From Encephalitozoon hellem ATCC 50504 (taxonomy: Eukaryota > Microsporidia > Unikaryonidae), in the NCBI RefSeq assembly GCF_000277815.2, contig NC_018470.1, positions 1 to 64,000 of the forward strand: DNA of 64,000 bases, given 5' to 3'. The translations under genes were made by a program, and so were the position numbers. Below the pieces are notes generated by a model that was not told where the DNA came from, did no database searches, and saw only the letters and a program-made list of their open reading frames with translations. Position 1 is the stretch's first letter; every line of letters starts with the position of its first letter. This document shows positions 27,583 to 35,986 of the stretch, in pieces.

Positions 27583-28020
27583 TCAACGGTAGGACTTCTG
27601 GTACCTTGCACGTGCGCCTGGGCCTCCAAACTTCTTCGGCTCTCTCTTTCTCGAGTCAGCAACAAGGCTAAATCTGTCAAAATCCAACAATCTCTTTTGA
27701 ATTTCTTGTTTTTTCCATTCGTCAAGGTAGTTCCCATAGAATGCAAGTATTGCCTTCGAAAAGGCCATTCTCACTGCATACACACGGGAGACCTCCCCTC
27801 CAATCTTGCATGTTATGTCAAATGAAAGGTCCTTGATGTTAGCATACTCAACAATGCATATGATCTCCTTGAGCTTTGCAATCATCAAGGTGTTTGTAAT
27901 AAGCTTGAAAGGAACCTTGTTGATTCTTATGGAAAACTCCCCTGAATATGTGCACACACATGTGGCAATTGCTCTTTTCTTTCTACCCAGAGTGGTGACT
28001 GACTTTACAGATCTACTCAT
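27583..28020 (-). CDS. RPS16: 40S ribosomal protein uS9 (S16)
   Basis: The product is 145 residues, matching uS9 length. [13 protein letters not shown] at the start, the [20 protein letters not shown] helix region, and the basic tail ending [14 protein letters not shown] (family GPGARARFQKSYR) are diagnostic. The tail reaches the P-site of the small subunit. CCC on the coding strand at 28026-28028, six bases before ATG. It is divergent from eL13, with only 36 bp between starts. Confidence 0.97.
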   Translation of the reverse strand: MSRSVKSVTTLGRKKRAIATCVCTYSGEFSIRINKVPFKLITNTLMIAKLKEIICIVEYANIKDLSFDITCKIGGEVSRVYAVRMAFSKAILAFYGNYLDEWKKQEIQKRLLDFDRFSLVADSRKREPKKFGGPGARARYQKSYR

Positions 28021-28040
28021 TAAAAGGGCTAAAGCATTTG

Positions 28041-28055
28041 AAAATTTTTAACCCC
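28041..28055 (+). promoter_or_regulatory. AAATTT plus CCCC signal in the uS9/eL13 divergent promoter
   Basis: AAAATTTTTAACCCC ends one base before the eL13 ATG at 28057. The AAAATTTT core is palindromic, so it can serve uS9 on the other strand as well. Both genes start within 36 bp. Confidence 0.65.
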
Positions 28056-28056
28056 A

Positions 28057-28548
28057 ATGAAAGGCAACCACGTACTGCCAAACAATCACTTTCGCAAGAC
28101 GTCTTTGAAGATAAAGGTCCATCATGATCCCGAAACGAAGCTTAGGGTAATGGAGGAGAAGAAGATTCGAAAGGCCAAGTCGATGTTCCCAATTCCTTTG
28201 AAGAAGCTCAGGCCAGTGATTCGATGCCCTTCTATCAAATACAATCGGAATGAAAGACTTGGAAGGGGCTTTACGGCAGCCGAGTGTGAAAAGGCAGGGC
28301 TTGACTACAGGCATGCCAGGCGTCTTGGAATAGCTGTCGATCTAAGGAGACGGGACACCAACCTTGAAGCCCTTGAAAAGAACGTAGACCGTATCAAGAC
28401 CTATCTGAGCAAGATCACTATATACGAGAGTGTCAAGGAGGCGAAGGAAAAGGGTGCTAAGCCGTATGCAAAGAAGATTATGCCTTTCGTTAAGCCCAAG
28501 GTCGTTGTTGGATCTATCTCGAGGGATGAGGTTGCTTCTTATGAATAA
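28057..28548 (+). CDS. RPL13: 60S ribosomal protein eL13
   Basis: The product is 163 residues, somewhat shorter than yeast eL13 (199). MKGNHVLPNNHFRK matches the family start, and RPVIRCPSIKYNRNERLGRGFTAAECEKAGLD is the central signature (family [32 protein letters not shown]). The tail is trimmed, as commonly seen in microsporidian ribosomal proteins. It is one base downstream of CCCC and divergent from uS9. Confidence 0.96.
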   Translation: MKGNHVLPNNHFRKTSLKIKVHHDPETKLRVMEEKKIRKAKSMFPIPLKKLRPVIRCPSIKYNRNERLGRGFTAAECEKAGLDYRHARRLGIAVDLRRRDTNLEALEKNVDRIKTYLSKITIYESVKEAKEKGAKPYAKKIMPFVKPKVVVGSISRDEVASYE

Positions 28549-28649
28549 ATTCGATTCTATTTATTTGAGGTTTTTATGCGTATGTCATATACCCTTGGGG
28601 TGCTTCCACAATGTAGCTCTGGAAATATCTCCATTGTCGCTATTTTTGA

Positions 28650-28732
28650 GATGTTGTGGCCGAGTGGTCTAAGGCGACGGATTTGAAATCCGTTGAGGTT
28701 TCCTCTCGCTGGTTCGAATCCAGTCAGCATCG
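28650..28732 (+). tRNA. tRNA-Ser(TGA)
   Basis: An 83-nt type II tRNA. The acceptor stem is GATGTTG/CAGCATC with one T-G pair, the D arm includes GAGTGGTCTAAGGC, the anticodon stem ACGGA/TCCGT closes loop TTTGAAA with anticodon TGA at 28684-28686, a long variable arm follows, and the T arm is TGGTTCGAATCCA. No intron. G is the discriminator base, normal for serine. A T5 run follows directly. Confidence 0.95.
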
Positions 28733-28733
28733 C

Positions 28734-28738
28734 TTTTT
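28734..28738 (+). terminator. RNA polymerase III T-run after tRNA-Ser
   Basis: TTTTT begins two bases after the discriminator base, the standard Pol III termination signal. Confidence 0.8.
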
Positions 28739-28841
28739 GCCACGGCCATTGTCTTTCCCATTCATTATGGTCGATTCACTTCGATACACATAAAAAAATA
28801 ATTCAGGTAATCGAGAGGGACTCCTACAAAAACTTGTGAAG

Positions 28842-29729
28842 ATGGAAGACCAAAGAATAAACTTAATGCTGGAGTCTTTGTATCAGATAGAAGACATGAT
28901 GGCCTCCAAGGTGACTTCAAGCGATATTGAAGAAGTAAGAGGTGCGGTGGCTGTAGTGAAAGCATACAACTATAGGGAATTTAGGGAAATAAGGACCTTA
29001 AGTGGAATTGAAGGACTAAACAATCTGGGAAGACAATACGTGCTTAACAAGCAGATCCACGGAAAGAGTGGGTCCTTTCTGTTTTTCACAAAGGACCTCA
29101 AGTTTATTGTGAAGACTATAAGGAAAAATGAGTTCTACTGTATCAGGAGGATGATAGAGGAATATAGGACGTACATCCTTCAGAACCCAATGTCCTTTTT
29201 GTGCAGGATACTTGGATGCTACAGCATATGGACGGGAGATGGCGAGGAGTACTTCATAGTAATGGAAAGCATGATGAAGGGATTCGGGATGCAGGAGATC
29301 TACGATCTCAAGGGGATGTCTGTAAATAGAAAGGGGCATTCCATCTCCAGCCTAAAGGAAATGGACTGGATTGAAAATAGTAAGAGAATAGATCTTAAAG
29401 GTAAGAAGGAGGTAGTTATATCCCAGATAAAAAACGACGTACAATTTCTAAAAAGACATAGGATCATGGATTACAGCTTCTTTGTATCCTTTGGGACTGA
29501 GGGAGAAGAAAGGCTTGGCTCATTTTCCTTATCCAAGGATCATGGTCGTACGTCTGAGAATGAATGTGTGTACTTTGGAATAGTAGACATTCTTACACAA
29601 TGGACCTTTTCAAAGAGGATGGAGAGGCTGCTTCATATACTCTGCTGTAAATCGAACAGCTCCTGCCTGAATCCTGATGCATACATGGATAGATTTTTGA
29701 CTATGATTGAGACAGACATTTTCAAGTGA
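28842..29729 (+). CDS. Phosphatidylinositol phosphate kinase, reduced catalytic core
   Basis: The product has 295 residues, essentially only the PIP kinase domain. Motifs include GKSGSFLFFTKDLKFIVKTI with the ATP-binding lysine, EYFIVMESM, IYDLKGM, the catalytic IMDYS and FGIVDIL (the DFG equivalent). The usual DLKGS has Met in place of Ser. It should phosphorylate a phosphoinositide, most likely PI4P to PI(4,5)P2, at a membrane. Yeast Mss4 is 779 residues, so most regulatory sequence is gone. The long frame starts on GTG; ATG 28842 is used. Substrate choice is not deduced from the sequence. Confidence 0.9.
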   Translation: MEDQRINLMLESLYQIEDMMASKVTSSDIEEVRGAVAVVKAYNYREFREIRTLSGIEGLNNLGRQYVLNKQIHGKSGSFLFFTKDLKFIVKTIRKNEFYCIRRMIEEYRTYILQNPMSFLCRILGCYSIWTGDGEEYFIVMESMMKGFGMQEIYDLKGMSVNRKGHSISSLKEMDWIENSKRIDLKGKKEVVISQIKNDVQFLKRHRIMDYSFFVSFGTEGEERLGSFSLSKDHGRTSENECVYFGIVDILTQWTFSKRMERLLHILCCKSNSSCLNPDAYMDRFLTMIETDIFK

Positions 29730-29871
29730 CAGACTCAGAGATATGGTGAGTCAAAAGCCAGAAGCCACAAGTAGGAGACGAGGTCTTCGAATTTCTATTG
29801 AATTTTGTATAAAGTAAAATCTGATTTGTCTCTGTTTGGAATATAAGCAGCAGGATAGGAGAAGGTACAGA

Positions 29872-31545
29872 ATGGGGTGTTCGGAAGGCCGGTCGGAAAG
29901 AGAAATAAAGGATGCTGGTGCCCCGGAAATGGAAAAGGATAGTTGCGTCGAGACAAGGCTAATGAAGAAGAGGTATATGGAAGCAACCTGTGACCTAGAC
30001 AGGTTCCATGAGGACATAGAAATGTATGGAGAAAAGAATCTTCTAAAGCTGATGAAGTTTAGCACTGGGGGGATGAGAGGACTGATGAGAAGCGGGTTTA
30101 ATGGGATTAATGAGGTCACATGTAATCTCATTGGGACCGAGCTTTGTAGAAGGTTCTCCAGCATTGTGATAGGATGCGATGGAAGATATAACTCTTTGAA
30201 CTATGCAATTCTTCTTAGGGAAATATTTAGACTTAATGGGAAAGAAGCTGACCTGTACCCAAAGGTTGTGACGCCATTTCTCGCCTTTCTTACATGCAAA
30301 CTTGGAGCAGAAGCCGGGATAATGGTTACAGCATCGCACAATCCCAAGGAATACAATGGATTTAAGGTGTACACATCGAAAGGAGGCCAAATAGGCCCTC
30401 CATTGGATAGGGAAATAGAGGAGTCCATGAAAGCTCTCGATCTTACACAGTTTGATAGAGAGGGAAAGCACGGAGATATATTCAGGCGAATAAAGGAAGA
30501 AAACGATGCACTGCGAGGAACACTGTCTTGCAGAAAGACAGAAAGTGTTGGCCTAGGGGACACAGATGTTTCCAGGAGAAACGAGCTCATAGACGCCTAC
30601 AACAAATGGATGTTTGAGGGCTGGGATGACAGAGTAATCCAAAACATCAGAAGTGTGAATCTCTCGGTTCCTATAGTTTTCACAGGCCTTTGTGGAGTTT
30701 CTGGAGAGTTTGTGAAGAGGGCCCTGGAATTTTACAACCTTGACAGTATTATACATTTTGTCGATGAAGAATGCTGTCCAAATCCAAATTTCCCGGGGCT
30801 CCCCTTCCCAAATCCAGAGGTTGTTGAAACCCTTCTAAGGTCAAAAAGGTCGAACCTTGCAGACATTTTATTCTCTTGCGACCCAGACGGAGACAGGTTT
30901 GGGCTTTCAGAAAGAATTGATGGAGAGTGGATTGACTATAATGGAAATGAGATAGCAGCCATACTTATGCACTTCTTTGTGGAAAACTTTTCTCCATCGG
31001 ACCTTGCATTTGTAAATACCTATTTATGTAACGGCCTCATGGAAAAGGTTTGCTCTGTCCATGGAATTGAGTATCTGAGGACGGAAACAGGATTTAAGAA
31101 TGTTAGTCGGGCTGTCGATTCTGTGAAGAAGAAGAATGTGTTTGCCTACGAGGATTCCCTCGGGTTTCTGTTTGGGAACGGCAAGGAGAAGGACGGAATC
31201 AAATGCGTAGTCCTTATGGCATATATAGTTCAGAAAGAGCTTCCAAGTAAGATTCTAAAGAAGATGGAAGCATATGGAAGGTTCAGCTCTGTGAATATTC
31301 ATGTGAGATGCAGCGATCCTGACAGAGTCCTTGAGAAGGTCCTCAGAAAGCTTTCAAATGTAGAGACTGAAGGCAAGAGAAGTACAGTAAGATTCGACGA
31401 TTACAAGGCAATATTAAGGGTGAGCGGGACTGAATCGATGGTGAAAATTTATGTAAGCTCCACAACACTCGACAAAAAAGACCTTGTTAAGTCGGCTGAT
31501 GATTTTGCCAACAAGTATGTTAGAAGTGAGATATCTCACAATTGA
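29872..31545 (+). CDS. Phosphoglucomutase/phosphopentomutase, PGM2-like
   Basis: The product has 557 residues in the alpha-D-phosphohexomutase superfamily. Visible are FSTGGMRGLM, the phosphoserine loop VTASHNPKEYNGFK, the Mg site CDPDGDRFG, the sugar loop YEDSLGF and the phosphate-binding RVSGTES. The GTAGLRG-like start and TASHNPKEYNGYKVY pattern are typical of the PGM2/phosphopentomutase branch. It interconverts hexose or pentose 1- and 6(5)-phosphates, feeding UGP1. The frame opens on TTG at 29836; ATG 29872 is the first ATG. Met codons about 20 and 30 residues in are alternative starts. Confidence 0.9.
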   Translation: MGCSEGRSEREIKDAGAPEMEKDSCVETRLMKKRYMEATCDLDRFHEDIEMYGEKNLLKLMKFSTGGMRGLMRSGFNGINEVTCNLIGTELCRRFSSIVIGCDGRYNSLNYAILLREIFRLNGKEADLYPKVVTPFLAFLTCKLGAEAGIMVTASHNPKEYNGFKVYTSKGGQIGPPLDREIEESMKALDLTQFDREGKHGDIFRRIKEENDALRGTLSCRKTESVGLGDTDVSRRNELIDAYNKWMFEGWDDRVIQNIRSVNLSVPIVFTGLCGVSGEFVKRALEFYNLDSIIHFVDEECCPNPNFPGLPFPNPEVVETLLRSKRSNLADILFSCDPDGDRFGLSERIDGEWIDYNGNEIAAILMHFFVENFSPSDLAFVNTYLCNGLMEKVCSVHGIEYLRTETGFKNVSRAVDSVKKKNVFAYEDSLGFLFGNGKEKDGIKCVVLMAYIVQKELPSKILKKMEAYGRFSSVNIHVRCSDPDRVLEKVLRKLSNVETEGKRSTVRFDDYKAILRVSGTESMVKIYVSSTTLDKKDLVKSADDFANKYVRSEISHN

Positions 31546-31594
31546 CAATGCTTCGAATGGCAAAGGATGTTCAAGAGAATGGTACCAACCTGTA

Positions 31595-32122
31595 TTAAAT
31601 TGTTTTACTTGGCCCATGCTTTTTTTGGCAATGTCTGAACCATCCAAACTTTGTGGACTTTCCATTTGACTTATGGCCTAACACCACCCAATCATTGCAG
31701 ATTGCGCAGAATCCTTCTGCCTTATCCCCCACATATTTTATTTGGGGCTCGGGATATCTTACTCCCTTCGAATTTATTCCATGCTTATAGTTCATATGAT
31801 ACCAGTAGCTACTTGTCTTTAGTTTGAACCATAGGTTGCACATCCTACAGTATCCTTCTCTCAGTCTTCCAGTGCCCCTAATCTTCCTAGGCTTATAGAC
31901 ATCTCCATCTCCTTGCTTCTTAATTTCCTTTGGATGGATAACCAGGTCGTCGGCGCAATCGTTTATGATGACGGACTGGAGTAATCTGTCATCAAACAGC
32001 TCTGTAAATCCGCAAGTGCCATCCAGCCCGTAAAGATCCTGGAAATCAAGAGCCGTGCTGCACACGGCAGGATCCAGTATCAGAAAGTCATCCAGATAAA
32101 GTGCTGTTTTGTCTGAGCTCAT
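31595..32122 (-). CDS. Rua1-type (DUF4451) cysteine/histidine-rich putative transcription regulator
   Basis: The product has 175 residues. The C-terminal half holds two related units: GYCRMCNLWFKLKTSSYWYHMNY..H, and GFCAICNDWVVLGHK...FGWFRHCQKKH, each with CxxC followed by His pairs, i.e. two zinc-binding modules. This layout matches the C-terminal domain of fungal Rua1-like regulators (DUF4451). The N-terminal half is acidic and may be an activation or interaction segment. Rua1 in Ustilago controls glycolipid genes; the target here is unknown. The 3' end converges on the mutase gene with about 50 bp between. Confidence 0.75.
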   Translation of the reverse strand: MSSDKTALYLDDFLILDPAVCSTALDFQDLYGLDGTCGFTELFDDRLLQSVIINDCADDLVIHPKEIKKQGDGDVYKPRKIRGTGRLREGYCRMCNLWFKLKTSSYWYHMNYKHGINSKGVRYPEPQIKYVGDKAEGFCAICNDWVVLGHKSNGKSTKFGWFRHCQKKHGPSKTI

Positions 32123-32224
32123 CGCACCTTGTTCATGCTCATAAAGAAATAAACATTGTGCCCTATATTAGAGTTCACTTAATAAAGTGGAGTGGATTGA
32201 CTATTTACAACATATGTGGAGGGC

Positions 32225-32230
32225 AAAAAA
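32225..32230 (-). terminator. RNA polymerase III T-run after tRNA-Asp
   Basis: TTTTTT on the minus strand begins one base after the discriminator base of tRNA-Asp. Confidence 0.8.
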
Positions 32231-32231
32231 G

Positions 32232-32304
32232 CTCTCCCACCGGGATTCGAACCCGGGTCACCCGCGTGACAGGCGGATATGATATACCACTACACTATGG
32301 AAGA
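32232..32304 (-). tRNA. tRNA-Asp(GTC)
   Basis: A 73-nt cloverleaf on the minus strand. The acceptor is TCTTCCA/TGGGAGA with one T-G pair, D arm GTGTAGTGGTATATCAT, anticodon loop CTGTCAC with GTC, and T arm CGGGTTCGAATCCCG. Discriminator G. No intron. Confidence 0.95.
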
Positions 32305-32391
32305 TGCTAGCTGTCACTGTACAGTCCAAGTCCTTGCTGGTGACGCCCATGCATCCCAAAACATAGAATCAATTCAGCACCATCCCTTTGG

Positions 32392-32655
32392 ATGTATCCT
32401 CTGACACTCCTGAGAATATCAAGAAATAAAATAGTGGAGCTGGAGCTCAAGAACAACGACCAGCTAAGAGGGCTGCTTTACAAATGTGACATGGCCATGA
32501 ACCTTCATCTTAAGAGCGCTACCATCCAGAAGGAAGACGGAACCTCGGTTTTCATCAATGAGTGCTACTTAAAAGGCACGTCAATCAAGCTTGTAAAGCT
32601 GGAGTCAAAAATCCTTTTGGAACAGAAAGAAGAGGATGTATCTAATAAAGCATGA
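32392..32655 (+). CDS. LSM4: U6 snRNA-associated Sm-like protein LSm4
   Basis: The product is 87 residues with both Sm motifs. The Sm1 region is IVELELKNNDQLRGLLYKCDMAMNLHL and the Sm2 region is FINECYLKGTSIKLV. The start YPLTLLRISRN and ECYLKG favour LSm4 (family MLPLSLLKTAQ, ECYIRGSTIK). It belongs to the LSm1-7/2-8 rings that bind U6 snRNA and decay mRNA, in line with retained splicing. The stop codon directly abuts the stop of the convergent membrane-protein gene. CCC at 32384-32386 precedes ATG. Confidence 0.9.
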   Translation: MYPLTLLRISRNKIVELELKNNDQLRGLLYKCDMAMNLHLKSATIQKEDGTSVFINECYLKGTSIKLVKLESKILLEQKEEDVSNKA

Positions 32656-33474
32656 TTAAGTTTTATCTTCGGAGAACCTCCACTGCCAGAACATTCCCAC
32701 AAAGGCCGTTATTATCCATATGGCCACCGGCGTGGATATAGATGTAAGTTCTAGGTATTCAGTGTCCTCAAGGTCTAGTATTAAATCATAGAATCCCATT
32801 TCATTATTTTCTGTGATAAGCTCGATTGAAGTCAGTAGTATAAGTGATCCTGTGATTCCAAATAGAATTAGAAGAAAATATTTTGCTACTCTTCTTGTTA
32901 TGTAATATAGCACTCCAAAAGACGCAAGAAGAAGGATGTAGAAAGCTTCTGGATTAGATTCCTTGTACGTTTCAAAGCCTATGTGGAAAAACATTCTATA
33001 TATAATGTAGAGCCCAACTATAAACAAAAGATTACTGGCCATTTCGAGCGCCCACACAAGAATAGACCCCAGCAGGAAGGAGACGATCCACAGGGAGGCT
33101 GGGTCATTGTTTTTGCCTCCAAAGACTTGTTTCATGGTTTGCAGCACATCTGGAGGAATATGGTATTCTTGTATCGTTTTGGGGGAGACATTGTTAAGAC
33201 CCTCTCTTATATCACAGAAGTTGTAGTATAGAAGCGCTGCTATGTACGGTGCCAGAGATATCCTTGGGTATCGAGAACCATAGAAGGTTACAAAGAATGA
33301 GCCAGCAAGTATGGCCCATGCGCCGACCGAGTTGGGGAAGAACATGTTCTCGTAGTACATTACAAAGTCATCGATAAGATCAAATATGAAGTAGCACGAT
33401 GCCTTCCTGATGAAGAGCAAAGAAAGAGCAATCCTCATCCAGTTCCTGTAACTCAGCCATAAAATCGATTTCAT
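32656..33474 (-). CDS. Polytopic membrane protein, possibly TMEM198/DUF4203-like
   Basis: The product has 272 residues. About seven to eight hydrophobic segments are visible, including ILWLSYRNWMRIALSLLFI, AWAILAGSFFVTFYGS, LWIVSFLLGSILVWALEM, LLFIVGLYIIYRMFF, YFLLILFGITGSLILLTS and VAIWIITAFVGMFW. The glycine spacing and length recall TMEM198/DUF4203 proteins, but I cannot confirm this. The long frame starts on TTG at 33480, so ATG 33474 is used. It converges on LSM4 with zero spacing, and lies next to SPC1 on the same strand. Confidence 0.65.
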   Translation of the reverse strand: MKSILWLSYRNWMRIALSLLFIRKASCYFIFDLIDDFVMYYENMFFPNSVGAWAILAGSFFVTFYGSRYPRISLAPYIAALLYYNFCDIREGLNNVSPKTIQEYHIPPDVLQTMKQVFGGKNNDPASLWIVSFLLGSILVWALEMASNLLFIVGLYIIYRMFFHIGFETYKESNPEAFYILLLASFGVLYYITRRVAKYFLLILFGITGSLILLTSIELITENNEMGFYDLILDLEDTEYLELTSISTPVAIWIITAFVGMFWQWRFSEDKT

Positions 33475-33560
33475 CAGCAAAAACTAATAGTGTTTCAGGT
33501 TCAGGTAGGGGCCCAAACAAATGATCTCAAAGCAAAAAACAATTTAATATAGGGAATTTG

Positions 33561-33824
33561 CTATTCTTTCTTGTCTTTAACAGGTGGCCTAAATTTCAGG
33601 GGATTTCTACGATAGAACCCCCAGGACGGAACTACAACAACGACAGAAACAACCAGAGTTCCAACACTTATGTACATTGTGTACACAAGGTCATTAAGCA
33701 AGACACCAACTATAAGTGCTGCCGTGTATCCAACCCCAAATATAAGATACATAAGATCAGATGCTAGTTTCTGACCTACATAATCAATTGGCGGATCGAT
33801 CTTTGACAGAAGAGACCTGAACAT
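33561..33824 (-). CDS. SPC1: Signal peptidase complex subunit 1 (SPC1/SPCS1)
   Basis: The product is 87 residues. IDPPIDYVGQKLASDLMYLIFGVG is the SPC1 hallmark (family MDYKGQKLAE), followed by a two-helix membrane hairpin and VPSWGFYRRNPLKFRPP (family PPWPIYRRHPLKW). It assists ER signal peptidase. The open frame extends upstream to 33932, but that part overlaps the preceding gene and lacks SPC1 similarity. ATG 33824 has CCC on the coding strand at 33829-33831, next to AAATTTTTT. Confidence 0.9.
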   Translation of the reverse strand: MFRSLLSKIDPPIDYVGQKLASDLMYLIFGVGYTAALIVGVLLNDLVYTMYISVGTLVVSVVVVVPSWGFYRRNPLKFRPPVKDKKE

Positions 33825-33844
33825 TTCAGGGCTAGAAAAAATTT

Positions 33845-34117
33845 CTATAAGCTCTCCTCTGCACTCAGGAGGGAATCCCCTACAATGTTTTTGTCTCTTT
33901 GGTACACATAGATAAACGGGACTGCTGTGCAAAACATAAGATGCCCCGCAGACAGTAGCGAATACCCCTTGGAAACAGCCTCTCTAATCCTTGCTGGGAC
34001 TCTTTCAATGGACTTTTCCATGTAGTAATAAATAACTATTGGAACTTTCTTTATTACTGGAAGCTTCTCGTATTCCTCCACTGCTTTGCTCCGAAGCTTA
34101 GAATCATGTTCCATCAT
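33845..34117 (-). CDS. Small tail-anchored membrane protein, Tom22-like candidate
   Basis: The product has 90 residues: a polar N-terminal half, a single hydrophobic segment at about 53-72 (SLLSAGHLMFCTAVPFIYVY), and a short acidic tail. The stretch SIERVPARIREAVSKG before the membrane segment resembles the E-R-x-P-x-R region of Tom22, the mitochondrial import receptor, and the P within the helix is also a Tom22 feature. The usual acidic cytosolic domain is short and the conserved Trp of Tom22 is missing. A Tom22-like mitosomal role is a hypothesis. CCCCC at 34123-34127 on the coding strand supports the start. SPC1 begins 20 bp after its stop. Confidence 0.7.
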   Translation of the reverse strand: MMEHDSKLRSKAVEEYEKLPVIKKVPIVIYYYMEKSIERVPARIREAVSKGYSLLSAGHLMFCTAVPFIYVYQRDKNIVGDSLLSAEESL

Positions 34118-34164
34118 GAGTTGGGGGCCTTTCTAAACAATTTTAGCTTTGCTCCCAAAGCTCT

Positions 34165-35940
34165 TCATACTTCCTCTTCATCATTTATCTCCATCTTCAT
34201 GTTGTTTTTTGTGGTAAAGTGCAATGCCAAGGCACCAGTTACCATGCAAAAAAGACACATTCCAAGCAGAATGAGTATGCAAAGAGACACCCCTGTCCCA
34301 TCAAGCCCCCGGAGCTTGATTTGATCCTCTCCCATCATTTGTATGCCAGGGCCTTCAAATACTACCCCATTCAATTGGTTCTGAAATGACGCCTTTGTTG
34401 CATAGTGCACAGGTGAAATACAGACAGCCCATCTAAGCCAGCTGGGTATGGTTTTTGGATTGTTGAAGGACCCACTGTAGACCAAGAACACAAGCAGCCC
34501 CATCGTCCCCAGCACTTGTGAGCTGTTCTGCGTAGATGTCATTGCACCAATAGCTAGCGAATATGCTATTCCAAACAGTATTAGAGACCCCAAAATAACT
34601 AGGAACGTTAGAAAAGTCTCTATGCCAGGCCTCAGCCCAATCATCCAATATATTATTATCACATAGGGCATCTCTATCAGAAAGTTGATAAATATCTCGG
34701 AAACATACTTGGCCATAAATGCAACAATCCCCGAGTACATTCCAGATCTTCTTTCCCTGAGTATTACAAGTCTTTCCTCAGAAAATATATTGAATATGGG
34801 GTTGGCCACTCCAAAGAGCACGTTTGTTAGAATAAACGTTATTCCTCCCACCCTGGTATGTATACTTTCTATAGAGTATCCCATTTGTAAGTATGCAAGC
34901 CCAAACACAAGCATAAAGAAAACCTTCTGAAAGGCCTTGATCTTCAAGTAGTCAATGTTTCTGATGTAGTTCTTCAAGTTTCTATTCAGAAGAAGGTAAA
35001 ATCCAAGTGAGGACCTTCTTGCAGTGTTTTCTATCCTAACCTCGCCATGGAGCTTTGGCACAGGCACCTTTCTTTTTCTGTCCCATTCGTTACTTATGTG
35101 AGTAATCACATCCAAGCTTTTTCCCTGTAGCTCCTTTGTTCTTGTATCAAGACTTATGGTCTTCAAGAAGAAGTCCATCGGGTTTGTGAGCTCAGGCAGC
35201 CGATACCCACAGCTATCAAAAAACTCGATGCATCCCTTGACATCTCCATCATAAACCACCCTCCCCATGGACATTAATATAAACTTATCAAAGAAGTCTA
35301 TCATCTCATATGATGGCTGATGAATGGTGACCAGAATCGTCTTTCCCATGCTTGCTAAGTTCTTGAGAACGCTGAGAATATTTAAGGCGTTGAATGAGTC
35401 TAGGCCACTTGTGGGCTCATCGCAGAACAGTATTGAAGGATCTCCAAGTAGCTCAACCCCTATAGAAACCCGTTTCCTTTCTCCTCCAGACAGATTTGCA
35501 ACATAGGTATCCCTAGCATTGTTAAGTCCAAGAAGCCCTATTATCTCCTCTATTTTATTCCTTATCTTTTGTTCTACCTCTTCATATCTCATCTTTATTT
35601 TCGACGCAAATAAAAGAGTCTCGAAAACAGTCTGGTATTCATATGCATGGAACTCCTGCTCCACATACCCAATGGTGTTAGGCCATGTGTCTTTCGATCT
35701 TGGGTGCGAATTCACGAGGATCTCGCCCTTAAGATTCATCTCAGACGAGATTCTCCCTGCCAGGGAGTTCATGAGGGTGGTTTTCCCCGCTCCACTTGTT
35801 CCCATAAGTGCAGTCATTGTCGAGGGCTCTATGGATCCGCTGACTCCCTTCAGAACAGCTTTTCTTGTTCCATTGCTATCCTTTGAGATAAGCCTTAGAT
35901 TTCTCCAGAGAAGCTCAGAACTTTGTAACTCTGCTTTCAT
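34165..35940 (-). CDS. ABCG (White/PDR half-size) ABC transporter
   Basis: The product has 591 residues in the reverse order typical of ABCG: nucleotide-binding domain first (Walker A GTSGAGKTT, signature LSGGERKR, Walker B FCDEPTSGLDS, switch IHQPS), then six membrane helices from about residue 315. Half-size ABCG proteins act as dimers and move lipids or hydrophobic compounds. Microsporidia have several copies. The long frame opens on TTG at 35952; ATG 35940 follows CCC directly on the coding strand. Substrate unknown. Confidence 0.93.
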   Translation of the reverse strand: MKAELQSSELLWRNLRLISKDSNGTRKAVLKGVSGSIEPSTMTALMGTSGAGKTTLMNSLAGRISSEMNLKGEILVNSHPRSKDTWPNTIGYVEQEFHAYEYQTVFETLLFASKIKMRYEEVEQKIRNKIEEIIGLLGLNNARDTYVANLSGGERKRVSIGVELLGDPSILFCDEPTSGLDSFNALNILSVLKNLASMGKTILVTIHQPSYEMIDFFDKFILMSMGRVVYDGDVKGCIEFFDSCGYRLPELTNPMDFFLKTISLDTRTKELQGKSLDVITHISNEWDRKRKVPVPKLHGEVRIENTARRSSLGFYLLLNRNLKNYIRNIDYLKIKAFQKVFFMLVFGLAYLQMGYSIESIHTRVGGITFILTNVLFGVANPIFNIFSEERLVILRERRSGMYSGIVAFMAKYVSEIFINFLIEMPYVIIIYWMIGLRPGIETFLTFLVILGSLILFGIAYSLAIGAMTSTQNSSQVLGTMGLLVFLVYSGSFNNPKTIPSWLRWAVCISPVHYATKASFQNQLNGVVFEGPGIQMMGEDQIKLRGLDGTGVSLCILILLGMCLFCMVTGALALHFTTKNNMKMEINDEEEV

Positions 35941-35986
35941 GGGTATGGACAAGCTGCAAAATTACAAGCTAGAGGAAATGCCCTAG
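35941..35986. promoter_or_regulatory. 46-bp divergent promoter between ABCG and TFIIH p62
   Basis: The gap contains GGG at 35941-35943 (CCC for the minus-strand ABCG start, immediately before its ATG) and CCC at 35981-35983 (three bases before the plus-strand ATG 35987). It is a minimal two-way promoter with one signal at each edge. Confidence 0.5.

Noticed and set aside
33825..33932. N-terminal extension of SPC1
   Set aside because: It overlaps the end of the Tom22-like gene in another frame and has no SPC1 similarity; ATG 33824 has its own CCC signal.
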